Positions 1 to 10,473 of a DNA stretch of 64,000 nt are shown here, in pieces; position 1 is the stretch's first letter; the number at the start of each line of letters is the position of its first letter. The notes under the pieces were generated by a model that saw only the letters and a program-made list of their open reading frames with translations, searched no databases and had not been told where the DNA came from. The DNA lies in NCBI GenBank assembly GCA_022592445.1, contig JABYQR010000162.1:34391-98390 (forward strand), written 5' to 3'. Both the position numbers and the translations under genes were made by a program. Origin of the DNA: Cytidiella melzeri. Lineage: Eukaryota > Basidiomycota > Agaricomycetes > Polyporales > Irpicaceae.

Positions 1-51
1 TTTGCCAACTACTATCGGCGTTTCATTAGAGACTTTGCTAAACATGCAACA
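1..51 (+). pseudogene. Ty3/gypsy reverse transcriptase fragment
   Basis: The first 51 bases read FANYYRRFIRDFAKHA in frame 1. This is the conserved stretch between the reverse transcriptase and RNase H domains of Ty3/gypsy pol; the B elements here have FANFYRRFIKDFAKHA at the same place. The reading stops where the LTR of element A1 begins. This is therefore a plus-strand gypsy copy lying mostly outside the window and cut by A1. Its last bases (CAACA) would be the left half of the A1 TSD, but the right half is not in the window. Confidence 0.8.
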
Positions 52-203
52 TGTTAAGACCAACTATTGTCAAGAGACAAGTTGTCAAGTCAGAACCCCT
101 TGGTGTAAATACACACAAGGTTGAATGATGGTCTAGGCCGTGCGGTAGCTGTGGAGCACAATGGCAGACAGATGATGGATCAATAGAAGGAATTGATACA
201 AAG

Positions 204-247
204 TGGATAGACTGAGGTTCTGGCCCCATGTCTAGTGGCTATTTATA
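204..247 (-). promoter_or_regulatory. LTR-A core promoter: TATA box and putative transcript start
   Basis: On the minus strand a TATAAATA box (247-240) is followed 34 nt later by AGTCTATCCA (213-204). That decamer is the exact complement of the primer-binding site downstream of the A3 5' LTR. The spacing and complementarity suggest that the transcript starts at this A. This is inference, with no transcript data. Confidence 0.55.
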
Positions 248-430
248 CATGTTGGTCTAACTACTTCTGGAACAGTCCAACGTAGTGGTAGCAAATCGGA
301 GGAATGGAAAGGAAGAAAAATACACAGAGAACAATAGCTACTTTGGCAAGCCAATGGAAGAAAAGACTGTCAAGGCACAGAAACAAGGGACAATGGAAAG
401 ATTGACCATGAGTCAAAGAACAATAGGAAA

Positions 431-514
431 GGGGTTGAACCCAAAACAGGAGATAGATGGGGTTGGACCCAAAACAGGAGATAGACGGGGTTGGACCCAA
501 AACAGGAGATAGAC
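431..514. repeat. 28-bp minisatellite inside LTR-A
   Basis: Three head-to-tail copies of a 28-bp unit (431-458, 459-486, 487-514), plus the start of a fourth. The unit contains CCCAAAACAGGAGATAGA. The A3 LTRs have a single copy at the matching place, so the array expanded in this copy or lineage. Confidence 0.85.
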
Positions 515-790
515 AGGGTTGGACCCAATGGAACGGTAACAGAGGTATGGAAAGGCCAAGGGTGAAACCAAGGCAACAATAACCAATTGGAGTTAGGTCC
601 GGGGGTTGAATGGAAACAAGAAGGTAACTAATGATGTAATAGTCCTTGTTGAATGGAGGCAATGAGGATCAGGAAATAAGGGAGGGAAGACAAGTTGGAT
701 TGTCAAGGCAAGTGTAAGGAAGACAACTAGTTATCAGGATAATCAAAGAAGTAAATCAAAAATAGTAGGGTGTGAAGACCGTTTGTAACA

Positions 791-806
791 TTACCTCCCC
801 TTTAAG
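791..806 (-). other. Polypurine tract of A1
   Basis: The minus strand reads AAAGGGGAGGTAA immediately before the TGTTA start of the 3' LTR. The identical string precedes the 3' LTR of A3, so this is the plus-strand DNA priming site and it fixes the orientation of A1. Confidence 0.8.
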
Positions 807-1850
807 ACTTGTTGTCTGCCAGTGTTGCATTGTTGTCACTAAGTGGAGTCAAGGGTGAAGGAGGGTACTTGGTGTAGTACCGTTGTCTTTGACAAGTGCA
901 GGCACAGTCCTTAGCCTTGTCAATGGAGGATTGGAAGGAGTAGGAGCTGGTGGTCTCGGAGGTGGTGTGGGAGTGGGTGGCATCATGCGACATTGTTGAT
1001 GAGGGTGTTTGACCTGCAGCTCATTTTCTGTCCTGGACTGAGCGAGAGGAGGGTGTGGGATGCGGTAGTAATGAGTGTTGGCCCAGGCATTGATAGATGC
1101 TGCTTCACGTCATATGACTGTAGTGCAAAGACAAAGATCCCAATCCCTTCAAAGTTGCTTGAGCCGTGCTAACCATTCCCACAGAATAAGGTCAAAGCAG
1201 GACTGCAGTACTTGTTAGTCCTGGGAGGCAACGAGCTGCTGAATCATTTGCTCAGTGGCGGCTGTCCCAATTGGAAGGCATGGAGTAGTGATTGTCTTAG
1301 CACAAAGAAATTTCCAATTTTGTACTGCACGTATCCATGGCCCTTCACAATCCAGTTCATCTGCTCCATTGCCAAAGATGGGGGGAAGTTGTCAGTGGAA
1401 AACCATGAGGAACATCTGGGTGCTATTCTGAATGGTAGCATTGGCCCAGTCAGGCTGATCTCCTGGCATGGTAGTGTATTCAACAATTGGCGAGGGCGTG
1501 AACATGCAAGTGGGGTTGATGGGGTCAGGAATGTTGAACCATTGATTGATACGCTGTCATGGTCTGAGTGCTCCCAGACAAGCCAAAGATGTGCCATTTG
1601 ACAGAAGGCCCTACAACATCTAGGACTCCAGTATGTTCAATTGTGCGTGAAGTCCCTTGTGTTGATTTGGAGAGTGTAGACCTTGTCATCTTCATACACC
1701 TTCATGACTTGTGGGGGAATTGTTGAAAGTTAAAAGACGAGCATAATTGTAAAAAAAATTAATCAAGGCGCTGCCATGGCCAAAGGAAAAGTTGGGATAG
1801 GAAAGCAAGGGAGTTTGGAAAGACATAGCAAAAAGATGATTATTCTGAGG
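802..1850 (-). pseudogene. A1 post-pol ORF3 (broken copy)
   Basis: This matches the third post-pol ORF of A3 (54,074-55,204). Recognisable parts are an N-terminal stretch containing SYPNFSFGHGSALI, a middle stretch with CQMAH and EQMNW, and a C-terminus rich in Pro, Thr and Asp ending NNATLADNKS just before the polypurine tract. The A1 copy has several frame changes and lacks a segment of about 100 bp that A3 has near its 5' third. It shares with A3 a TGA codon just before the EQMNW part. The function is not recognised. It is the last gene of the element and ends next to the 3' LTR. Confidence 0.7.
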
Positions 1851-1940
1851 GAGGAGGTGGAAATTGGAATCGAGCGATGTGTGTTGCTGAGGTGAGTTTC
1901 AAGGAGAATGTCTTGTTGGTAAGGAGTGAGGGAAGTCCAG

Positions 1941-2425
1941 TGTCAGGAATACAATCAGCCTCTATGAAGAGTGAGGAAGTGACAACAGGGGTGGAGGAAC
2001 GACAAGCAAACTTGCGTGGACGATGACAACAGGGAAGATGATGATGATGAAGGAGAAACAACAACGAGGGAGCAGCTAACGATGAGCTAAAGACCAGGAT
2101 TATATTAGTACAATGATGGACCTAGTACAAGGTGGAAGTTAGCTAAAGACCAGGAGGTAGAATCTGAGGTCTTTAGGGAGCTACAGGGTAGGTTTATATA
2201 CATCTCAGACAAGGACTCCTGGTACCGGGTCTGTACTCCTAACACTGCCGTGGAAACATATGGTGTGCTATGGTGCAATGTTCTACGATGTTCCACAATG
2301 TTCCAGCACCTTCTATGATCATGTGACCAGTCTGTCACATGTACTTGATCACATGAAGGAGCCATGTGCCATTGATAAGATAAGATAAGGAAAAGAAAAG
2401 GAAAAAAGTGCGCATGTTCGTGACA
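1941..2425 (-). repeat. LTR-D, 3' LTR of D1
   Basis: A 485-bp LTR with TGTCA..TGACA ends. It is near-identical to the 5' LTR at 28,038-28,533 in the same orientation, and is flanked on the left by TSD TCCAG. A D1 polypurine tract abuts its right side. A minus-strand TATATAAA box and a CAATGTTC triplet array are shared with the 5' copy. Confidence 0.93.
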
Positions 2426-2441
2426 TTACCCCCCTCCTAAA
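2426..2441 (-). other. Polypurine tract of D1
   Basis: The minus strand reads AGGAGGGGGGTAA directly before the TGTCA start of the 3' LTR, as expected for the plus-strand primer of an LTR element. Confidence 0.75.
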
Positions 2442-2552
2442 GGCCTTTTCTCCGGAAGGCAGGAGTTAGGTCTTTTCTGTCTTCCCACAAGGATATGCGT
2501 TGTAGAGTTTCTGAAGGTAGTTTCTCAAAATTCTTGTTGATTGGTCGGAAAT

Positions 2553-4104
2553 TCATTGCCAAGAATAGAGATGCAGTGATTGGTCGTAGAGCTCCTGGGT
2601 GTCGTCTGTGAAAATCTTTAACCGCTTCATCGGCATGAGTAACTTTGCCACTGGCTGTTCCTTTGGATGTTTTTTGCGTTTCACGTAGACTTTGTCACCA
2701 ACTTTAAACTGTAGAGCTTTTGCAACTCCGTGATTGTAGAGCTGTTTCATGTGTTCTGCTGTAAGCTGTAACACAGCTTTAGCGTCTTCTTGGGCTTCTT
2801 GTAACGCTCAAATATGTTTGTCTGCTGCGGGAACATTGGACACTGGGTTCAAAGACACCTGGAATTCTGGTAGATACCCATAGATCAGTTTGAAGGGGGC
2901 CTTTCCGGTGGACAAGTGTACTCAGCTATTAAGTGCAAACTCTGCAATTGGTAACCAATCTACCCAGTCATCCTGTCTGAAAGAGCAGAACACTCGGAGG
3001 TACTGTTCTATCTCTTGGTTCATACCTTTGGTTTTACCATCTGTCTGAGGATGGTATGCAGTAGACATGGACGACTTTACTCTGAGCACATTGTAGATAG
3101 CACGGAGAAACTTTGATGTAAACACCAATCCGTGGTCTGAGATCATTTGGTGGGGTACACCATGGGGTTGGAACACGTTTGCAATATATTCCTGCACATG
3201 TTCAGGAGTTTTCATGCTTTCCCGTGATGGATAACAATGCACCTGCGCTGTTTTTTGATCAACTGCAACCGTGATAGAATTGTATCCTTTACATGGTGGT
3301 AGCTTGACAATGAAGTCCGTAGTGACACTTTCCCATGGAGCATTGGGTGGATCTAGAGGATTGAGTAGACTGTGTGGTGGAGCAGGGTATGTCTTGGTTC
3401 TTTGACAGGTGTCACACGAGTCTACATAGTCATTGACAAAGCGTGTCATGCTGGGCCACCAGTAGTTCCGAGATAGTAGCTCCAGTCAGTGTTTTGTACC
3501 TGCCCAGATGTCTGACGGCAGGTAAGTCATGATGTCTCCAAACTAGTTCCTTTCGGATTTTGTCATCTTTAGGGACATAAACTTTTCCCTGGAACAAAAA
3601 CAGTCCATTCTCCACGTTCCACTCTTTGAGTCCCTGGCTAAGAAGGTGAGGTCCGAGTTTCTTGACTTTGGCAAGTGCTTCTGCCAGCTCGGTCTCTCGA
3701 AGAGAACATTCATGGATACGTTTCAACAGGTCTCTGTCTGGTTGTATGCTAGCTTGTCCCCGTTGAGAAGCTGCAGCTTGGAAGACCTCAGGTCCTAAGT
3801 GACAAATTGTCTTCTTCATCCTTGACCTCGTGTTGGCCTAGCTGGGACATAGAATCCAACTTTCCCATTAACTTTCCAGGCTTCAGAATGATCTCAAAGT
3901 TGAAGCGTGAGAGGAACAACAACCAATGCGCTTGACGACGTGTCAAGTTACAAGCTGTCTTCCAGTACTCGAGGTTCTTGTGGTCAGAAAAGATAGGAAA
4001 TTTCTCTGGTATCCCTTCCAAGTAATGACGCCAGTCTTCAAGGGCTCGTATGACTGCTATGAGTTCTTGGTCGTAGATCTCATAGTTTTGTTCGGTCTCA
4101 GTCA
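2553..4104 (-). pseudogene. D1 pol, 3' part: end of RNase H and integrase
   Basis: Read right to left, the RNase H part has NYEIYDQELIAVI and FSDHKNLEYW. Next come the integrase zinc-binding region (HHDLPAVRHLGRYKT, CDTCQRTK) and the catalytic core (TTDFIVKLP, ISDHGLVF, HPQTDG). The third catalytic residue of the D,D,E triad appears lost: TDGQTER in relatives is TDGKTKG here. Frame changes lie near 3,440 and 3,800, with stops near 2,920 and 2,800. The C-terminal tail (KVGDKVYVKRKKHPKEQP) ends without a chromodomain. The gene is broken upstream by solo LTR-C at 4,105. Confidence 0.88.
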
Positions 4105-4863
4105 TGTCACGGAGACGGGGCTCAACGTGACAAACAGGGACACGAAGTGGATATCGACAAGGAGGTGGTGGCAGGCGTGAAGCACAATGCTCTCACCAGC
4201 TATCAGACTTTGTTCAAGTTATCTAGCCCAGTAAAGACCAAGTTAGCATTTGTACTACCAGCTATATAGTACAAGAGGGGGTGGCTTACCTAGCCCAGTA
4301 AAGACCAAGAGATCGAGATGGGGGGCTAGGAGCGTACATGTAACAGTATATATAGACTTCAGGGACCTGCGCACAGACCATGTTGAGGGCAGGCTTTGCA
4401 AGAAGCCATGTGAACGAAGAACAAAAGAACTACCTAAAGGAGAACAATAGCTAATGTCTAGACCTTGCCAAGAACTCTACTCGTGAGAAAAACTATCTAA
4501 AAGGAGACCAACTATTGTATTCCATTCCCACACCTGTGAGAACATCCTTCCATAAAGAGAACAATAGGGAAAGAACAATAAGGAGCCCATGTGAACAGTA
4601 TCTATGACGTCAAACCCTAGCTATGGGCTGAGCCATGTGCTTGTAGCCATGTGGTCTTACTTAAGCTAAGTCACATGCCAGTGTGACGTAGTAGCAAGTA
4701 ATGTGACCGTGTGGAGCATCTAAGCCACGTGATACAGGCGCTTAATAGACGTGCAAAGGAGTTTATGCAGAGAGAATTGAAACTGGGTTGTAGCCCGGAG
4801 TTTTACAGATAAAAACAAGAGGTAAATTGCGAAAATTAAGGGCTAGTCAGGCCATCCATGACA
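4105..4863 (+). repeat. Solo LTR-C inserted in D1 RNase H
   Basis: A 759-bp LTR with TGTCA..TGACA ends and perfect 5-bp duplications AGTCA at 4,100-4,104 and 4,864-4,868. It splits the D1 RNase H codons (SEGMT before, ETEQNYE after). A TATATATA box reads on the plus strand near 4,350. The second copy at 19,493-20,249 lies in element B1 in the opposite orientation. No internal region of this family is seen in the window, so both copies are solo LTRs. Confidence 0.93.
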
Positions 4864-6295
4864 AGTCATGCCTTCAGACCGATAGGCTACTGGATGCCAT
4901 GTGCCGTCTTTGGCTTGTTGCTCCAACACCCCTCCCATTGCATATCAGGATGCATCCGTTTCCAAACGTGTGGGTCTATCAAAACTCCACATTGCCAACA
5001 CCGGCGCTTCCACAAATTGTTGGCGGAGTTCATCAAACGCTGACTGGTCTTCAGGACCACATTTTCAAGGAACCTTGCCCGTGAGACGGTCTAGGGGCTT
5101 ACATATCTTTCAAAAGTCTTTGATGAACCTCCGGTATAAGTTTGCAAACCCACAGAATCGGCGGATATTGGAGACATTCTGCGGCACAGGCCATTCAGCC
5201 ACTGCCTTTACTTTGACAGGGTCCATGCATAACTGGTTATGACCAATGATGACACCAAGGTATTCTGTCTCCGGCCTCTCAAACTCGCATTTCTCAGGCT
5301 TCACAAATAGATCATGTTTCCTGAGCCGTCTTAGAACTTTGTGCACCACCTCGCAGTGCTCGGATATCTCCTTGGAGTAGATGAGGATATCATCTAGGTA
5401 TACAGTGCCTTTGGCAATGAGGTCAGCAAAGATGTTGTTCATCATGTTCTGGAATGTGGCCAGGGATTGGTAAGGCCAATGAACACAACTGTAGGTTCAA
5501 ACAGTCCTCGGTTGGTGACAAATGCAGCTTTGTGTTTGTCACCTTCTTTGATGCAGACATTATTGTATGCCCACCTGACATCCAGCTTAGTGAAGAACTT
5601 AGCGCATCTCAGCCTATCCATGAGTTCAGAGATTAACGGTAGTGGATATCTATTCTTGACGGTGACTTCATTCAACTTTCAATAATCCTGAACCGGTTGC
5701 AACTTTCCGTCCTTTTTCTTGACAAAGAAGAAAGGTGACGCCATGGGAGACTTTGACAGTCGATTGTACCCTTTTTCTAGATTCTCCTGGATAAACTTGC
5801 CAAGTTCCTCTTGCTTGGAATGTGACAGCAGGTAAACCTTTGCATGGAATCCTTTTGCTTCCGGAATCAATTCAATTGCATGGTTGTATGACTTGTGTTC
5901 TGGAAGTCGTTGAGATTCTGTCTCGGAGAAGATATGAGCATCTTGACAGTATTGTTCAGGTACCATCTCCTCAAAGGTTTTGACTGGATTAATCCGGTTC
6001 TCGACCTCAGCTAGTTCACTAGAGTATGTGTATCCTGCTAAAGTGAACAAACATTCACCTTCCTTTACCATCAGTGTCAGTCGTGTGCGTAGAATGCGTT
6101 AGGGAGTACCTATTCCACTGAGCTGAGTAGTGGCCTGCGCCTGTAACTTTGGTGATTTGGCCCCATCCAAACTTCCTGAACCTTCTGTGGTTTCCTCAAA
6201 ATCGTCTTTGGCCTCTTCCCTATTCACCGGCAAGTACGGAAGTTGTTCCACAACTTTTCACAATCCTGGGGACCTCTTCTTTTGTTTAGGCTCAA
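4864..6295 (-). pseudogene. D1 pol, middle part: reverse transcriptase and start of RNase H
   Basis: From right to left: the RT N-terminus ([27 protein letters not shown]), the palm ([12 protein letters not shown]), and the active-site box [13 protein letters not shown] with both aspartates intact. FCGFANLYRRFIKDF and the RNase H start HPVAYRSEG follow. A frameshift separates 5,442-5,675 from 5,110-5,445, just before the [10 protein letters not shown] segment. The 5' side (about 6,072-6,295) is a less conserved linker from protease to RT, cut by insertion of element E at 6,296. Confidence 0.88.
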
Positions 6296-6874
6296 TGTTA
6301 CAACCCAGTCCAACCACCCAACTTCACGTGACCTCTGCACCCGAACACTGCGCCGCATACTGCGCATCTCCGCACCGACGTCATCATGACCCTTGTCATC
6401 TGTTTTCTTTACATCATGCTGTGTACAGTTCTCTTATTGCTCCGCAAGAATGCACATTTCCCTTTGTTCCGTTTTCGTCTACTCCTATCAGACTTGAAGT
6501 CATTGTAGTATATATACAAGACCCACCTGTAGTAAATAAGTAATTTGAATATTGAATAAGACTCCCCTTCTTATGCTCTCTTTGTCTGCATTTGACTTCA
6601 CTAGCTGAAGTCGTCTTACTCGTTGTTGTCCGACATCTCCTCGCTTATCCGGTGTTCCAATCACCACACCTCTGCAGGTCTGCATTTCAATTGAGCCTTG
6701 CTCTCAAACCTTTGATCCTGCTAAGTCCAAATTTGAGTCACGAGAATCCCGAGCGGCGCAACCTAACTGGTTGAAGCCAAGACTCATTCTGATCTCCCAC
6801 GTTTGCTCCACTGTTTCTGCATCTCCACAAACTCCGCAACTCCGCATCCCTTTCTTTTTGTCTTGCTCTTAACA
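6296..6874 (+). repeat. LTR-E, 5' LTR
   Basis: A 579-bp LTR starting TGTTACAACC and ending CTCTTAACA. It aligns with 12,910-14,138 once the insertion there is removed. It contains a TATATATA box at 6,509-6,516. Confidence 0.92.
6509..6552 (+). promoter_or_regulatory. LTR-E TATA box and putative transcript start
   Basis: TATATATA at 6,509 is followed 33 nt later by AATTTGAATAT (6,542-6,552). In the 3' LTR the same place reads AATTCAAATAT (13,156-13,166), also 33 nt after its TATA box. That 11-mer is the exact complement of the site at 6,877-6,887. The 5' copy differs at two positions, both of which would still pair as G-U. Confidence 0.55.
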
Positions 6875-6876
6875 GC

Positions 6877-6887
6877 ATATTTGAATT
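6877..6887 (+). other. E primer-binding site, self-priming type
   Basis: ATATTTGAATT begins two bases after the 5' LTR. It is the exact 11-nt complement of the putative transcript start in the 3' LTR. No match to a tRNA 3' end (TGG start) is seen at the usual place. In Tf1 of Schizosaccharomyces the first 11 nt of the transcript prime reverse transcription in this way. Confidence 0.55.
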
Positions 6888-6990
6888 CCAAAACTCGGAT
6901 TCTCCACTGTATATGCCCACCCGCACAGCGATCACAAGAACCACTGAATCAATCTCATCCGCCCCGCCAACAGCTTAGCAAGCTGCCGTC

Positions 6991-8205
6991 ATGTCTCGCA
7001 ATGACTCCCCCAAACTGCCCGCCAACATCAAAACCCGCAGGAGGGGTAAGGATAAAGATCCAAACCCCGGCCTGAGTAGAGACCCTGGAGGTGGAGATGG
7101 TGGAGGAGACGATGGTGATGGTCCTGGTAATGGTAATGGTGAAGGAGATGAAAACCCTTTTGAGCAGCTTACAGCTGCTATCACACGAGCTTACACTCAA
7201 AACTTGTCCTCAAATGCCGAGTTCCGCATCCCCGACACCTTTGACGGATCAGACCGGTCAAAACTCCGCAACTTCCTCACCCAATGCACGGCTTATTTCC
7301 GTGCAAACCCAGGTAAGTTCAACTCCGGTCAAAAGAAGGTCATGTTTGCCTTCTCTTACCTGACGGACTCCACCTTGGAGTGGTTCGAGTTGAAGTTCCT
7401 CCAATTCCAGGAATGGGAGGAAAGCAGAAGTATATTTCCCATCTCGAATGCCGGCACACCTCACCCTCCAGCATCCGATGACAACGGCGATGATGTGGTG
7501 GATGCAACCGCCAAACACAATTGGGTCCGGAACTGGTTGGCCTTTGTTGCCAAAATCCGCAAGCACTTTGGTCCTGCAGACAACGTTGGTGAAGCAGAAC
7601 GCCGCCTTGCGAATCTCTCTATGCCATCGGACAAGAAATTGTTCTGGTATAACCTCCGTTTCACCTGCTACTCCATGTGCACCGGCTGGGATGATTGTGC
7701 CCTCTGCTACCAATACTACAACGGCCTCCCAGAACGCCTCCAGGATGATATCACGTCCAACGGCAAGCCTCACACACTTGTGAAGCTCAAGGAAATGGCC
7801 CTTAAGTGGGATCAAAGGTACTGGGAGTGTCAGGGTGAGGAGAAGAAGAAAACCGAGCGGGAACAGAAACCCGCAAAGTTCGCATTGTCCTGGACCCCCG
7901 CTGTCACCGTCACTACCGCTGTCGCCATGGCTATGCCCTCTGGCTCTTGAAAACCCCGTCCCGCCGCAACCACTACTACCACCACTGCAACTCCGAAGAC
8001 TAACCCCATTGCCAACCTCTTGGGAAGCAATGGCAAGCTCTCAAGTGTCAAACATGCCCGCCGCATTGCAAACAACCTCTGTTTGTTCTGCGGTCTACCC
8101 AGACATCGCGCAAGCGAATGCTGCAAGGCCGCAAAGGCTTGTGCCACCCAGTTGGCAGCACAGACCCCAGCGCCGAATGCTGCATCCGGGTTGGGAAATG
8201 TCTGA
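6991..8205 (+). pseudogene. E gag (capsid and nucleocapsid)
   Basis: One frame runs from MSRNDSPK to the stop at 8,203-8,205, with a single internal TGA at 7,948-7,950. The order is a Gly/Asp-rich N-terminal region (residues 30-55), a retrotransposon-gag capsid core (FRIPDTFDGSDRSKLRNFL, SYLTDSTLEWFE, FGPADNVGEAERRLANL, about residues 75-285), and after the internal stop a canonical CCHC zinc knuckle, CLFCGLPRHRASEC (CX2CX4HX4C). The internal TGA removes the knuckle from the capsid protein. Gag and pol are in the same frame with only the terminal TGA between them. Confidence 0.88.
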
Positions 8206-10473
8206 GCAGCCCTCAGTCCTCTGCACAAGTTGAGGGCTGCACTGACCCCGCTCGTGCACCCAAGGAGGTATACCTCAACACTTCCAGTCTTTCTTCGGAT
8301 GCTTTGTACATTTTTGTATCTTGTGATACAATTTCCTTTACGAGCTCTGATTGATAGCGGTTCCTCCCACTGCTTCATGGACATTGATATTGCAAAGAAG
8401 TACTCTCTCCCTCTCGTCTCCATTCCCGCAATTCCGCTCTGTTTGTTTGATGGTCTTTCACGGTCTCTGATTCAATTCATGATAACACTACCACTCCGCT
8501 TCCCTTCAGGAAAAATCTGTATGACACCTCTCTACATAACAAATCTTGACAAATCCGCTTCTATTGTTTTAGGATACAACTGGCTCTCCCGCTACAACCC
8601 GTTGGTTGACTGGGCTAAGGGTCATATAACCTTCCAAGACAAAGAAGAAACTCTGATCCGGAGTTCCTCCACAACAGACGATTCAGATGAGTCCTCTGAT
8701 GCGGACACTCCCGCATCTCATGCTTCAGAAGTTCCTCCGGTATCCTTTATAGGTGCTGCCACGTATATACGCGCATGCAAACTGCCAGGCTCTGTTCAGA
8801 TGCATTTCTCGCTGCGCGCCGCGCAGAATCATTCCTCCAAACCAAATCCAGACATCTCTGCACTTCCATCTGATTATCATGAATTCTGATGTTTTTTTTA
8901 ATACCAAGGCCGACATTCTAGCCCCACATCGTCCCTACGACATCTGAATCAATTGAGAGGACAACAAACCTCTACCACAGAGCCCCATGTATTTGCTCTC
9001 CGCAGTCGAGTAAAAGGCTCTCCGCGAGTTCCTTGACAAAAACGTCAACTCCGGATTCATCCAACAATCTACTTCTCTGCATGGTGCTCCAATTCTTTTT
9101 GTCAAAAAGAAGGATGGAACTCGTCAACTCTGCGTCAACTATTGAGCACTTAACTGTATCACCAGCAAGGATTGCTATCCACTACCACTCATTTCCAACC
9201 CTCTGAACAGTCTGGGCAAGGCCCGACTCCATACAAAAATCGATCTCCGCCATGCCTATCATCTTGTCCGCATCACCAAAGGTGATGAGTGGAAAAAAAC
9301 CTTTCGCACACGTTATGGTTCATTTGAGTGGCTTGTAATGCCATTCAGACTTTTCAATGCACCCGCGGCTTTCCAACGTTTCATGAACAACATTTTCCAG
9401 GACCTCCTCAATGTCAATGTCATTGTCTACTTAGATGATATCCTTATCTTCTCCAGTGATATACAGTCCCACAAGAAGCACGTCAAGGAAGTCCTACGCC
9501 GCCTCCGCAAACATGGGCTTTACGCTCGTGCTGATAAATGCAAATTTCACACGGTAGAATACTTGGGCTTTATCCTTTTCCCCGAGGGCCTCCGCATGTC
9601 CTCAGATAAGGTCCAAACCATCCTAGACTGGCCAACTCTGCGCAAGGTCAAGGACGTCCAGTCTTTCCTTGGATTTGCCAATTTCTATTTTTTTTTATTC
9701 CACACTACTCGGACATCACTGTTCCTCTTACCAGACTCACGCGCAAGTCCGCGACTTGGGCATGGACTGAACAGTGCCAGACTGCATTCAATACTCTCAA
9801 AAAAGCCTTCACCACTGCTCTGGTTCTGGTCCAATGGAATCCCAATGCTACAATCATTGTGAAAACTGACACCTCGGACTACACTCTTGGCGCCATACTC
9901 TCTATCATCTCTGACGGGAAGATTCATCTGGTCGCGTTTCATTCTCGCACCTTCTCCACACCCAAACTCAACTACGATGTGCACGACAAGGAACTACTAG
10001 CAATTCATGAAGCCTTCCAGACTTGGTGTCATTACCTGGAGGGTACTCTCTCTCCAATAGACGTGATCACCGACCCCAAGAACCTGGAGTATTTTTTGAC
10101 TACAAAACTCCTCACCCAACAACAGGCTTGTTGGTCCAAATTCTTATCCAGTTTTGAATTTGTAATCTGCTTCAGACCTGGGAAACTTGGAAACAAGCCG
10201 GACGCATTAACTAGACAATGGGACGTCTACCCTAAAGAGGGAGGTAGTGGCTATGCCAGTGTAAACCCGCATAACTTCAAACCTATCTTCTCCTCCAAAC
10301 ACCTCATTGCCTCGATCCGCGCATCTGCACTCATGAAACCAACGCTTTGCAGTGTTAATATCTTTGACTCCGAAGAACTCTACAAGGATATCCTCCAATC
10401 CCTACCCTCAGACACGTATGCTCAACAACTCCGTTCAAAACCTCTTCCTCCGAGGTGGGTTGACAATCTGTAA
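8206..10473 (+). pseudogene. E pol, protease-RT-RNase H
   Basis: Protease: ALIDSGSSHCFMD near 8,340, with the catalytic DSG intact and IVLGYNWLSRYNPLVDW following. The frame shifts at a T8 run (8,892-8,899). The RT then reads in another frame: [40 protein letters not shown], and [12 protein letters not shown] with an intact YLDD. A second shift at a T9 run (9,688-9,696) returns to the gag frame. RNase [45 protein letters not shown]. Further stops lie between 8,940 and 9,150. Sequencing error in the T runs cannot be excluded. Confidence 0.88.

Larger units (their letters stand above)
52..790 (-). repeat. LTR-A, 3' LTR of A1
   Basis: The LTR is bounded by TGTTA..TAACA ends and is about 739 bp. 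It matches the two LTRs of A3 (46,613-47,275 and 55,216-55,899) in reverse orientation. It follows directly on the A1 polypurine tract. It is longer than the A3 LTRs partly because a 28-bp unit is tandemly amplified in it. Confidence 0.9.

Noticed and set aside
431..514. Three direct repeats as a CRISPR array
   Set aside because: The units are directly adjacent with no spacers, lie inside an LTR, and the genome is eukaryotic.
38..662. Frames on both strands inside LTR-A
   Set aside because: LTR sequence, not conserved as protein in the other LTR-A copies; the plus-strand frame with repeated GWTQNRR is the minisatellite.
7091..7815. Frames overlapping E gag on both strands
   Set aside because: Shadows of the gag frame; only the gag frame has capsid and knuckle motifs.
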